Source of the DNA: JAOSJT01 sp035362335
Lineage (GTDB): Bacteria; Bacteroidota; Ignavibacteria; SZUA-365
Length of the DNA: 64,000 bases
NCBI GenBank assembly: GCA_035362335.1
Contig: DAOSDL010000004.1
Span: 134,324 to 198,323, forward strand
Reading direction: 5' to 3'
Below, one piece after another: positions 37,501 to 45,825 of the stretch. Position 1 is the first letter of the stretch, and every line of letters begins with the position of its first letter. Below the pieces are notes generated by a model. The model was not told the DNA's origin and searched no databases. It saw only the letters and a list, made by a program, of their open reading frames with translations. The translations under genes and the position numbers were made by a program.

Positions 37501-37871
37501 GGAAACAATCCGTTGATGGACAAGCCGTGAAACATGAATCGATACAAGTGTATCCATGTAATATACGGGGAATCCGTACCGTGAACAATCGCAGGGAACG
37601 CCACAGGTTGCGGATCACGACGGGATACAGGACAACATGGTATGGATACAACCGCGATGCGGCGGCAGTTGCGGGGGTTGCGTCTCCCGCCCGACCCTTT
37701 CCATACCGGTGATGGTGCATGCTCGCCACCGGGAGCACTGGCATCCATTTTTCCACCATCGCGCTGCAACTTCCATCGGATGCCGCCGTACACCGCACCT
37801 TTCGCAGATAGTTGTGTGTGCTCGCCGGTTTTAACAGTTCCACGAATCGCTGTCACCATCGAGGTACTGCC

Positions 37872-39821
37872 ATGAACCACGTTCGCGTCCGCTTCGCCGT
37901 GTTTGCCATTTTCGTGATAACCCTCGTCCTTCCCGTCATCGGCCACGGCCAGGCCGGGCCTTCTTCCACCTACGAGCGCGGACTGTTCCATCTCTGTCGC
38001 GTGTGGGGATTGGCCAAATACTACCATCCCACCGTGGCGGCCGGGCATGCCAATTGGGACCTCACACTCCTCAACACCGTACCGAAGCTGCAACAGGCAG
38101 CCAACGACGACGAGATACGCGCCGTATTGTTGGAAATGCTGAATGTGCTGGGCGATGCGCCCGATCCGGGCGGTGCCCCGGAGCAGTTCACCGCCGAGGA
38201 GCGGCAGCTGTACGATGTATCCTGGATCGATGACCCGTGGTACAGCGGGACGCTGGGCGAGTATCTGCGACATCTCCGCGACCGAGCCCGCATTCGCGAC
38301 CATGTGCAGGTGTTCGCTGAACCGGGAACCGGCAAGCCAGTGTTCGACGCGGACACACGTTTCAACGATGAAGCCGAGTTCTATCCTCCCGAGGATGCGC
38401 GCGTCCTCGCCTTCTGCCGTTTCTGGAATGCGATCGAGTATTTCTATCCCTATCGCGACATTCTCGATAAAGACTGGCACGACGTACTCGCCGAGCGTAT
38501 CGGCGAATGGGCGGCCGCTCCCGACACGCTCGCCTATCACTGCGCCGCATTGCGCACCGCGGTGGAGTTGTGCGACGCGCATGTGTCCGTGAACACCAGC
38601 ATCATCGCCGGCTTCCTCGGAGCAGGCTACGCTCCGTTCACCGCCATGACCATCGATGGCAGAACAGTCATCAACCGCAGCATGCACCCCGAAATTCAAC
38701 CGGGCGAATTCCTCGTCTCACTCGACGATGTGCCATTCGAACAGCGGATGGAGTACATTCGTCCCTACTGCAACAAACCGAATCCCAACTCCCTGGATCT
38801 GAGCATCATGACGCGTGCTCTGCGCGGCCCGCTCGGTTACGCCACGGCGAACATCGAGGATGCCCAGGGCAATGTGCGTACGGTAACCTTCGAGCGTACA
38901 GCGGAGAATGCCGTCGTTTGGAATATTCCCCGGCGTTCAGCCGTCATCGACACGGTGCTCATGAGTGGAGCGCGCTACGGCTATGTGGATATGGCCCGTC
39001 TCGAACGATCCCAGACCTACGATGTCATGGAGGCGCTCAGGGAAACGGATGCCATCATCTTCGATCTTCGTGGTTACCCCAAGGGTACGATCGTGGATCT
39101 GGTGAAACTCCTCATGCCCGCGCCACAGCCCATCGCGCGTTTCAGCTCGGCCAATCCGTATTTCGCCGGCATGCTGAACTGGATGACCACCGTTTTCGGT
39201 GGTGGTGGACCGTGGACGTACGAAGGTAAAATCATTGTGCTCATCGACGAGGTGGCAATCAGCCACGCCGAATACACGGCCATGTTTTTCAAGGCCATTC
39301 CCCGCGCCGTGTTCATTGGCTCGCAGACACGCGGTTCCGACGGCAATGTGACGCGCATCTATCTACCCGGCGGATTGGATATTCTCTTCACCGGACTCGG
39401 GGTGTTCTATCCCGATGGCAGTCCCACGCAGCGCGTGGGCATACAGCCCGACATCCCTGTGCGTCCCAGCATCGCGGGGCTGCGTGCCGGGCGCGACGAA
39501 GTGTTCGACGCGGCCTTCGATCCCCTGCTACTCGCCGACGACGCCGTGGCCGTACCCGGAGTCACGGGCATGGCGCTGTATCCGAGCCACGGTCGCGGCG
39601 ATGTGCAATGCGCGCTACACGGGCTCGCGCGAGGCGACTACCGTCTCGACGTGTACGATGCGTTGGGCCGCCTGCTGCATAGCGACCGGTTGAGCTTGGC
39701 CGGCGACGCGCAGCTGCGCATTCCCGCCACAGCCTTTGGCAAAGGAATGTTCTTCGTCCGTCTGCATTCCATGGACGCGCCGAGCACACCCGCGCTGCAC
39801 GGCCGTTTCCTGCGCTGGTAA
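37872..39821 (+). CDS. S41-family protease with T9SS sorting domain
   Basis: A 649-residue exported protein: a signal peptide (about residues 1-28, ending GHGQA), an N-terminal helical domain (VWGLAKYYHPTVAAGHANWD), a PDZ-like segment, and an S41 (tail-specific/tricorn-like) protease core with DAIIFDLRGYPKGT, then LIDEVAISHAEYTAMFFKAI, where Ser464 is the likely nucleophile, and FIGSQTRGSDGNV. The last ~80 residues form a T9SS sorting domain (LDVYDALGRLLHS, FFVRL, ending LRW). It is probably a surface or secreted protease. ATG 37872 has the SD GAGG. The 37501-37871 gap upstream shows no gene. Confidence 0.88.
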   Translation: MNHVRVRFAVFAIFVITLVLPVIGHGQAGPSSTYERGLFHLCRVWGLAKYYHPTVAAGHANWDLTLLNTVPKLQQAANDDEIRAVLLEMLNVLGDAPDPGGAPEQFTAEERQLYDVSWIDDPWYSGTLGEYLRHLRDRARIRDHVQVFAEPGTGKPVFDADTRFNDEAEFYPPEDARVLAFCRFWNAIEYFYPYRDILDKDWHDVLAERIGEWAAAPDTLAYHCAALRTAVELCDAHVSVNTSIIAGFLGAGYAPFTAMTIDGRTVINRSMHPEIQPGEFLVSLDDVPFEQRMEYIRPYCNKPNPNSLDLSIMTRALRGPLGYATANIEDAQGNVRTVTFERTAENAVVWNIPRRSAVIDTVLMSGARYGYVDMARLERSQTYDVMEALRETDAIIFDLRGYPKGTIVDLVKLLMPAPQPIARFSSANPYFAGMLNWMTTVFGGGGPWTYEGKIIVLIDEVAISHAEYTAMFFKAIPRAVFIGSQTRGSDGNVTRIYLPGGLDILFTGLGVFYPDGSPTQRVGIQPDIPVRPSIAGLRAGRDEVFDAAFDPLLLADDAVAVPGVTGMALYPSHGRGDVQCALHGLARGDYRLDVYDALGRLLHSDRLSLAGDAQLRIPATAFGKGMFFVRLHSMDAPSTPALHGRFLRW

Positions 39822-39829
39822 ATCCACGG

Positions 39830-39864
39830 TATCCGGGGAACGCGCGGTCTGCGTTCCCCGGATA
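39830..39864 (+). terminator. Strong hairpin after the S41 protease gene
   Basis: A perfect 14-bp stem (39830-39843 with 39851-39864, TATCCGGGGAACGC and its complement) with a 7-base loop; only a weak T tract follows. Confidence 0.75.
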
Positions 39865-39889
39865 TCATTTGCTCCGAGGTTCTCCTCCC

Positions 39890-39957
39890 CTTTCCGCCCT
39901 CCCCTCCCTTTCCGCCCTCCCCTCCCTTTCCGCCCTCCCCTCCCTTTCCGACCCTCC
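39890..39957. repeat. 18-bp tandem repeat (three and a half copies)
   Basis: CTTTCCGCCCTCCCCTCC is repeated exactly at 39890, 39908 and 39926, then partly at 39944. Read on the minus strand it would encode Gly-Arg-Lys-Gly-Arg-Gly, but no gene context supports translation. Confidence 0.92.
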
Positions 39958-39990
39958 GCGACTGTAGTCAACGCAACCGCTACGCCGCTC

Positions 39991-40020
39991 TTGACAATCT
40001 CGCGCAATCCGGATACATTG
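39991..40020 (+). promoter_or_regulatory. Promoter of the secreted protein gene at 40155
   Basis: TTGACA at 39991-39996, 17 bases, then TACATT followed by G (TACATTG at 40014-40020). It is about 135 bases before the start codon. Confidence 0.7.
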
Positions 40021-40154
40021 CATCCGTTATTTCCTTCATACACTTGCTTCCCTGCACGCGGTTTGTGCGCCATGTCCCGCATGGGCACGGGGGATTACTG
40101 TGGAACAATCATTCCGCGTTCTCGCGGAACATTCACCACCTACAGGAGAGACAG

Positions 40155-40892
40155 ATGAAACGCATGCACATACACGTAATGTTGTTCCTTGCCATGGTTC
40201 TGGCGGGCACCGGCGCGTTGTTCGCGCAGGGTGCGGTGATCAAGGACAATCACATGAAGTACAACGGAAAGACATACTTCCGTGCTGGTTCGGAGGACGT
40301 TCAGATCGGATCCTACGGCGAGAAGAAAACCCCGCTCACGAAGTCGAACTATCTCGAGGTACAGGATCGCATTCCGACGCCGAAGCTCAAGATCCGTGAG
40401 GCGTTGATCGTCGACATCGATTTTAAGCAGAGCACGAAAACCGACATCGAGGCGAACATCAACAAGAGCGTCGTGTTCAAGGGCTCGGTGAGCACGGCCT
40501 ACGAGGATCTGCGGAACGACAAGCTGAAGCTCGTGAAACTCGTCATCGAGAACGAGGACATCAAGGACGCCATCAATTCCTCCCCAAAGGTGATCGAGGA
40601 CCTGAAAGTGTACGGCAATGACTCGCGTGTGTGCCACCAGGTGTTCATCGTGCTTGAGGCCTCGCTGGCGAGGACAGTAACGACTTCGACGAAATTCGAC
40701 GTAAGCGGCACGGATGGCAGCCTCAAGATTTCCGTGTCCGGTGGCACGAGCAAGAGCACAACGGCCGAGATCACACTCAGTGCAGGCTCCACCTTCGCTT
40801 ATGGCATCGTGAAGCTCGACTGGGATGCCAACCAGAAGAAGAACTGGAAGAAGGTCGTCAAGGCCACCGACGACCAGTGGTCGCTGAACTGA
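40155..40892 (+). CDS. Secreted protein of unknown function
   Basis: A 245-residue protein with a signal peptide (about residues 1-24, LAMVLAGTGALFAQ). The mature part is Lys/Asp/Ser/Thr-rich with alternating strands (KYNGKTYFRAGSEDVQIGSY, then LKLVKLVIENEDIKDAI, then SGTDGSLKISVSGGTSKSTT). It lacks a T9SS domain and a lipobox, so it is probably periplasmic. ATG 40155 has the strong SD AGGAGAG. I do not recognise the family. It has its own clear promoter. Confidence 0.7.
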   Translation: MKRMHIHVMLFLAMVLAGTGALFAQGAVIKDNHMKYNGKTYFRAGSEDVQIGSYGEKKTPLTKSNYLEVQDRIPTPKLKIREALIVDIDFKQSTKTDIEANINKSVVFKGSVSTAYEDLRNDKLKLVKLVIENEDIKDAINSSPKVIEDLKVYGNDSRVCHQVFIVLEASLARTVTTSTKFDVSGTDGSLKISVSGGTSKSTTAEITLSAGSTFAYGIVKLDWDANQKKNWKKVVKATDDQWSLN

Positions 40893-41140
40893 GGCGGCAG
40901 AGCCAGCCGATACTTTTCAACCAATGGATCCTGATCGGCCGACAGGCAGCGCAAACCGAGACCTTCCGGGGCGCGGGCGCATCACAGCGCCGCGCCCCGC
41001 GCGTTTTCCGACCCGGGGACACATGCGCACACAGCGCGGCATTGAAGCCGTCATCGCGGACAACCCCGCAGGCAAACGCCGCGCGAACAACGCTCAGGGG
41101 CCGGCCCGTGTCTGCGATACCAAAGCGCCACGACGCTACT

Positions 41141-41167
41141 GTGCCGCTCGAAAACTGCGGCACGCGT
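41141..41167 (+). terminator. Possible terminator hairpin
   Basis: GTGCCGC (41141-41147) and GCGGCAC (41157-41163) form a 7-bp stem followed by GCGTTTT. The rest of 40893-41209 has no supportable gene. Confidence 0.4.
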
Positions 41168-41209
41168 TTTAACGCATGGAAGTTCGCGTTGATTTTCTTG
41201 CAGGAGAAG

Positions 41210-41283
41210 CGCCCCCGGGGTGACTCGAACACCCGACCTGCGGTTTAGGAAACCGTCGCTCTATCCTACTGAGCTACGGGGGC
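41210..41283 (-). tRNA. tRNA-Arg (anticodon CCT)
   Basis: On the minus strand the sequence runs GCCCCCG (acceptor), GCTC-AGTAGGATA-GAGC (D arm), anticodon loop TTCCTAA with anticodon CCT, variable AGGTC, GGGTG-TTCGAGT-CACCC (T arm) and CGGGGGC, with discriminator G at 41210. The first anticodon stem pair is A-C. CCA is not encoded. An apparently accessory region begins on its 5' side. Confidence 0.95.
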
Positions 41284-41658
41284 GAAGCATGGTAAAATAC
41301 GAGAAGCGCGAGTGAGGAGCAATCCGGAACGGATGCCCCGAAGCGCTGACATGCCACGAAACAAACGCGTAATCCTGAGCCGCTGAACGATCAGTCAAGA
41401 AATCACGCAGCGGGTGAAACGGATTGCCTCCGTCAAGCATGAAGCGCGTACCATACCGCAAGCGGAGGAGGAAGGTGTTGGTATCGTTCGGTTATCGATG
41501 CGGACTTCTTGTTGCGGACTCGGAAGAATCGGGCAGAGGTCCATGGGGTGTCGTCATGTCGGGTAGTGGTAATGCCGCGAATGATTCACAGGCTGCTGAC
41601 GAAATCAAGTCAGAGACCCGTCGGCGCTGCGGACTACTGCGAATGGGTATGTGGCGAT

Positions 41659-42117
41659 TCACCCGGTATGCACTTCGATATCGAAGTGCATGACATCTTC
41701 ACGCGTACCCAGCTTGGTATACAACGCGATCGCCGGCTCATCGCCGTAGTCCGCCTGCACAAAGATCACTGAAGCGGATCGCCGCCGAGCTTCACATCTC
41801 AACGTATTGATCATGGCCGTGGAAATACCCTGACGGCGATGTGATGCTTCCACAGCGAGATCGTAGATGTAAATCTCGCTCACCGCTTGTTCAAACTTGC
41901 GCAGCTCATATGCGGCGAGGGCTCCGACAACGCTGCTGCCAGACACTGCCGCGACAGCAATGAACGTGTCACTGGCAAGTAGTCTTTCATGGTATTCACG
42001 ATCCGGCTGCTTTCCGCAGTATCGATCACTGTCTTCGAAAGCTCGCCCGAACACCGCAAGCATCGCACGAAGAGTGTCGACGTCGTCTCCACACAGGATT
42101 TTACAGGATACTTCCAA
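41659..42117 (-). CDS. GNAT acetyltransferase resembling AAC(3)-I (gentamicin 3-N-acetyltransferase)
   Basis: A 152-residue cytosolic GNAT enzyme. The C-terminal two-thirds (VVGALAAYELRKFEQ, SEIYIYDLAVEASHRRQGI with the acetyl-CoA loop, IFVQADYGDEPAIALYTKLG, and EDVMHFDIEV) follow almost word for word the AAC(3)-I family as I remember it. Those enzymes acetylate the 3-amino group of gentamicin, sisomicin and fortimicin. The start is TTG 42117, five bases after the SD GGAGG. No attC-like recombination site is seen around it. It may confer aminoglycoside resistance, but relatives with other substrates exist. The 41284-41658 gap downstream holds nothing I can support. Confidence 0.82.
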   Translation of the reverse strand: MEVSCKILCGDDVDTLRAMLAVFGRAFEDSDRYCGKQPDREYHERLLASDTFIAVAAVSGSSVVGALAAYELRKFEQAVSEIYIYDLAVEASHRRQGISTAMINTLRCEARRRSASVIFVQADYGDEPAIALYTKLGTREDVMHFDIEVHTG

Positions 42118-42294
42118 GTTGCCTCCGGAGCCGCTCGACGGTCGGATGCAGCAGCTCGCCGAAGTGAATCGGAGGCGAAGCGGCTACGGGCGCTGTAGGG
42201 CGGCGAATGAACGGTGATGAATGTGGGAAATCGTTATTCTCAATATTCTGGCTGCGTTGCGTAATTATGTCAGGTTGGGTACACCTTCCTGGCT

Positions 42295-42795
42295 TCAGGT
42301 ATGCGCGCCATTCTGTTTTCCAGGCAGCAATCGGCTTGCGATAAAGGAGGCCATGCCAAGCAATAACAGTGCGAGTGGTGAATATACCAAGGAAACGAGC
42401 ACAACTTGAACAATGCATTGCGCTACATCATTATTGCCATCTCCATTATCTTGACCGACACATAACGGAGTCAGGCTGAGTATTGCCAAGGTCAATAGCG
42501 AGATAAGCCAGGATAATCCCAATCCAAGAAATAGGTAAAAAACGATCCGTCCGCGTGACACGTCGCTCGCAAACCGGTACGAGATATATGTCCCTGAAAT
42601 GAAACTCGATGCAAGAAAGACAAGCCCCATCATACAGTACATCGGGAAATAGTATTCACGTCTCGCGGCGAGTACGAAAAAGGATAAAAACAACAGCGCG
42701 GGTAACGTGACAATGCAGCCTGTCACCATGGCCGCTGGCAGAGACTGCGCAGTTCCATGTCGCGAGCCATTGTCGATTCCGTTTGAAAAGGTCAT
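42295..42795 (-). CDS. Membrane protein of unknown function
   Basis: A 166-residue protein with about four hydrophobic helices (residues ~22-45, 52-72, 86-108, 128-155) and no recognisable motif. A good SD, GGAGGTAA, precedes ATG 42795. The codon use and base composition look more AT-rich than in the flanking housekeeping genes, in line with an accessory region. Confidence 0.6.
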   Translation of the reverse strand: MTFSNGIDNGSRHGTAQSLPAAMVTGCIVTLPALLFLSFFVLAARREYYFPMYCMMGLVFLASSFISGTYISYRFASDVSRGRIVFYLFLGLGLSWLISLLTLAILSLTPLCVGQDNGDGNNDVAQCIVQVVLVSLVYSPLALLLLGMASFIASRLLPGKQNGAHT

Positions 42796-42964
42796 GCGTT
42801 ACCTCCAGTTTTCACTACCTCCGGTTTCCACACCACAGCAGCTCTTAATCGCAGAAAGATTAGAATGCGAGCCGTGATCCGTCAATGCCACCGCGACTGT
42901 GTCGAATCGCTGAGTGGGGTAACACAGCGCTGTACGCTACAACCGGTTCCTTTTTGGCGAACCG

Positions 42965-43160
42965 TCACTGGTTCAGAAGCACCGCGCATACATACAGCCC
43001 GACTCCGAAAACGACATGAGTCGCGAGGCTCTTGAGCCTGGCCTGCGCGGGCTTGGACGTCTTTGAAGAAGCGATGCCCAGACCTAAAGCGGGTTGCAGG
43101 ACGAAGAGCGGGAATACCACTGTGGCGACGCCAAAGTTGTGAAGAAAACTCGCCCGGATG
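42965..43160 (-). pseudogene. C-terminal remnant of a DUF2938-type membrane protein
   Basis: The frame reads FLHNFGVATVVFPLFVLQPA then LGLGIASSKTSKPAQARLKS and THVVFGVGLYVCAVLL before its stop. This matches the C-terminal third of DUF2938 proteins (LQPALG-GIA-S-T-P-P, then H-VFG-GLY) as I recall them. The usual N-terminal ~100 residues are absent, because the end of the NmrA-like gene lies directly upstream. It is therefore probably a truncated, dead gene. Confidence 0.6.
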
Positions 43161-43280
43161 CACGTAAGGCCGGCGCCATGCGTACTGGATGCAAGAACGC
43201 GCAGGCAGCGGGGAAAAGGAAAAGTGATGGACGCAATCACGGGATCACGTCCATCAGCAATCAATGCACAGGTTACCTCC

Positions 43281-44231
43281 TCAGCCGAGAGGAATGCGAT
43301 CCCTGTTCAACATCACCCATTCCTCGAAGGACTGCAGCGCGGGATTGAGTTTCCGAGCCTCCTGGATATTGCGTACTTCGCAAAAATAATCGTTGAAATC
43401 CCGCTTGAACTGGAACATGTTTCCGAGATCATCGGCACCGGGAAAACCGAAGCCGCGGAACACTGCGGGTTCGACCGCATTATAGCGTATCTCCTGACCG
43501 ATCGCCATGCTGAGTCTACTGGCCATTTCCTCACCGGTGGGATGGTCGCCAGCGATCCCGACAGCTTTCCCGATCAGATCATTGCCGCGCTTGAAAACGC
43601 CATAAGCGCATCTACCGATGTCTTCGGCGGCGATACCCGGTAGTTTGGCGTCACCCATGGGCATGGTAATACCCAGCACGCCATCCGGACCTTTCGTCGG
43701 ATTCATGCCGAAATAGATAAGGTTTTCCCAGTAAAACGATGTGAGCAGGAGGGTCGTCGGTACACCGCGGTCCAGGAACGCGGCATTCGCCTCGCCCTTG
43801 GCGTCGAAATGCGGCACCTTGTATTTCTCCATCAGCGTCGGCATGCTGTCGTCGCTCAACGGAAGCCACTTCCTCGTATCCTCGAGCGTGGACCAGATCA
43901 CGTGCGACACCCCGGCTGCCTTCGCCGCTTCGGCCATGTTCTGCGCCTGCGTGAGCTCTTTTTCCGGCGAGAAATGCTCCCAGAAATTTGTGACACAGTA
44001 AGCGCCGTACGCACCGTCGAAAGCCCGCTTCAGACTGTCGACGTCATCGAGATCCGCTTCCACAACTTCCGCGCCCAGGGCTTTCAATGCCTGCGCTTTT
44101 TCCGAGGCGGCATTGCGCGTTATGGCCCGGGCGGTAAATGAGTTGTCTGTGTCGTTGAGAATGGCGCGGACCAGTCCCCCGCCCTGCGCACCGGTTGCGC
44201 CGGTGACGGCGATAATGTTTTGTATGGACAT
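43281..44231 (-). CDS. NmrA-like NAD(P)-binding oxidoreductase
   Basis: A 316-residue atypical SDR: VTGATGAQGGGLVRAIL is the N-terminal dinucleotide loop, ARAITRNAASEKAQALKALG followed by AEVVEADLDDVDSLKRAF is the NmrA pattern, and VSHVIWSTLEDTRK lies in the core. NmrA-family members sense or use NAD(P)(H), or act as quinone or NADPH reductases; the Tyr-x3-Lys pair is not obvious here. ATG 44231 is chosen because AAAGGA lies six bases upstream; ATG 44237 would leave no SD spacing. Confidence 0.85.
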   Translation of the reverse strand: MSIQNIIAVTGATGAQGGGLVRAILNDTDNSFTARAITRNAASEKAQALKALGAEVVEADLDDVDSLKRAFDGAYGAYCVTNFWEHFSPEKELTQAQNMAEAAKAAGVSHVIWSTLEDTRKWLPLSDDSMPTLMEKYKVPHFDAKGEANAAFLDRGVPTTLLLTSFYWENLIYFGMNPTKGPDGVLGITMPMGDAKLPGIAAEDIGRCAYGVFKRGNDLIGKAVGIAGDHPTGEEMASRLSMAIGQEIRYNAVEPAVFRGFGFPGADDLGNMFQFKRDFNDYFCEVRNIQEARKLNPALQSFEEWVMLNRDRIPLG

Positions 44232-44513
44232 GATCATTCCTTTCAGTTGAAGATGGAGTGTGGAATCGTATGGGATTGCGGCAGAACGTGTTGGACGCGA
44301 CATGGTTCGCTGGCTCGGCTGCTCTGCGTGTCGGCAAGTCTCCCCCCATTCGGGGAATACAGTCGTCGCGTAACAATGGCGTAATAAGGAAATGCAACGA
44401 ATTAACAACAGCGGCGTACAGCGCCGTGGTTCCCCCGCCATCCGCTAACAGGCACATGTACGACGGAATACACACCGGACGCGCACGGGTTGAAGCTCTA
44501 CAAGGCCGACCTG

Positions 44514-44763
44514 TCAGCCATTCGCGAACAAGCTGCCCTGCCGCGCCAGCGCCGCCAGCGTAAAAACATCCACGCGATCGCTCAGAAAGTATAGAGTTTC
44601 GCGCTCAGGTGCAGCACGGCCACGCGCTCAAGACCGAAGTCCTCCAAGGCGCAGCATATCGATGGCATGAGCTGTGGGGCATCGCTGCGCTTGCGCGCGA
44701 CACCGAAGACCTTATCCCTCGCCGCAGCAGCGCGTCCATTTCGGCGCCCGATGCGTGGCCCAT
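44514..44763 (-). pseudogene. Frameshifted C-terminal remnant of an AAA ATPase of the DUF4143 type
   Basis: Three frames read in order on the minus strand give one homologous stretch: MGHASGAEMDALLRRG, then DKVFGVARKRSDAPQL with ICCALEDFGLERVAVLHL, then LSDRVDVFTLAALARQG. This follows the C-terminus of the DUF4143-bearing ATP-binding proteins (THAGAELDLL, then F-x-K-R-x-DAP, then AL-DLGLERL-V, Y-L-DRV). At least two frameshifts are needed and the ATPase domain is missing. It fills most of the gap between the NmrA-like and DJ-1 genes. Confidence 0.6.
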
Positions 44764-44803
44764 TTGTGGTTTTTACCCTGTGTCCACTCCGCTCCGACCG
44801 TAA

Positions 44804-45439
44804 TTACGACACCTGCGGCAACGATGCCATCAGAGCAAAGAAGTAGCTGGCTTCCTGGGTTTGATACAGTTTATACCACGCTTCGAGCGTCTCCGGATGA
44901 AAGACGTCAAGTTTGTCAAGAATCGCATGCGCGAAATCCAGCGGCGCAATCCCAGCCGCGGTGATCAGATCGCCGTCGACGACCGCCGGTTGGTAGCAAT
45001 AGAGCGCCTCTCCCTCGTATGCCGGGCAGATCGCCTTGAGGTAGTCCCGATCATTGCTTGTATGCTGACGATTGTTCAGAAATCCCCGCGCGGCCAGGCC
45101 GAAGGTCGCGCCGCAAATCGCTGCAACAGGGACGTTCGCCTGTAACAGCGCGCTCACGCAATCGAATATTGGAGCATGCTGTGCTTCCAACCAGGTCTCG
45201 CCGCCGGGGAGAATCAACACTCCGGCTTCGTGAGCCGATATCTGGTCAACAGTCATATCCGGGAGTATCGTTACACCACCCATCGTGGTAATCGGGTCGG
45301 GCGTGATACTCACCGTCTTGACGTCATAGTGCAGTGTCCTATCCTTGAAATACCGTCCCGAATGGAGCTCGGCAATAATATAACTCGCTTCCCAATCCGC
45401 CATCGTGTCAAACACATAGAGATACGCGACCTTTCTCAT
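44804..45439 (-). CDS. DJ-1/PfpI family protein
   Basis: A 211-residue protein of the class I glutamine amidotransferase-like fold: VAYLYVFDTMADWE at the N-terminus, AGVLILPGGETWLE, and the nucleophile elbow AAICGAT with Cys109. It resembles the YoaZ/YdeA-like branch. Activities in the family include glyoxalase/chaperone-like roles and peptidases, so the precise function is open. ATG 45439 has the strong SD AAGGAG. A decayed copy of the AbiE-type promoter/operator lies about 270 bases upstream. Confidence 0.85.
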   Translation of the reverse strand: MRKVAYLYVFDTMADWEASYIIAELHSGRYFKDRTLHYDVKTVSITPDPITTMGGVTILPDMTVDQISAHEAGVLILPGGETWLEAQHAPIFDCVSALLQANVPVAAICGATFGLAARGFLNNRQHTSNDRDYLKAICPAYEGEALYCYQPAVVDGDLITAAGIAPLDFAHAILDKLDVFHPETLEAWYKLYQTQEASYFFALMASLPQVS

Positions 45440-45709
45440 TTCTTCTCCTTCTTTCGTGAATGGAATATTTATGTCCTTTGGATTTTGTCCTACGAGAATC
45501 GGCGACCGCACTGCACAACGAAAGCGGAGCACCGTGTCGTGTACGTCCAAACCCGCGTCTTGTTGGTCGTCGTCGAAGATTTTTTTCACTGTCCGGACGT
45601 TCGAGATCGCGTCTGCTGTACTCAGTTGTGCTTGGATGAGATACGCGATTCACGGAAATACGCGGTATGACGAGCCCGGCACGATGCGGTTGTGCACGAT
45701 TTTGGGCAT

Positions 45710-45750
45710 GTTCATGTAAACGTGAACATGATGCATTACGTGAACGCGCG
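45710..45750. repeat. Second, decayed copy of the AbiE promoter/operator
   Basis: It aligns base for base, in the same orientation, with 47802-47842 (32 of 41 identical). It has the near-palindrome GTTCATGTAAACGTGAAC and the downstream half-site CGTGAACGC at the same offset. The -10 position has changed from TATGTTC to CATGTTC and the -35 TTG to TTT. Apart from it, the 45440-45825 gap has no supportable gene. Confidence 0.75.
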
Positions 45751-45825
45751 AAATCGTGATGCCGGGTGCGTGTGCGTGCCGCGATGACGGGACGAGCTTG
45801 GGTGGAGGTGCGGAGTATCATGAGG

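Noticed and set aside
39615..40088. A minus-strand frame with a GRKGRG repeat
   Set aside because: It comes from the 18-bp intergenic repeat. There is no SD and it is antisense to the 3' end of the S41 gene.
40877..41248. A 123-residue plus-strand frame ending RPRGDSNTRPAV
   Set aside because: Its end is the antisense of the tRNA-Arg gene. The RGDSNTRPAV-type ending is a familiar artefact of reading through tRNA genes.
41261..41461. A 66-residue minus-strand frame ending LRPRSSVG
   Set aside because: The end is again produced by the tRNA sequence and no SD or family match is visible.
41668..41691. A perfect 24-bp palindrome
   Set aside because: It lies inside the coding end of the AAC(3)-I-like gene (MHFDIEVH) and is most simply a by-product of that conserved peptide. 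It remains a curiosity but not a supported regulatory site.
41500..42200. Integron cassette (attC) around the AAC(3)-I-like gene
   Set aside because: No GTTRRRY core-site pair was found at either end of the gene.
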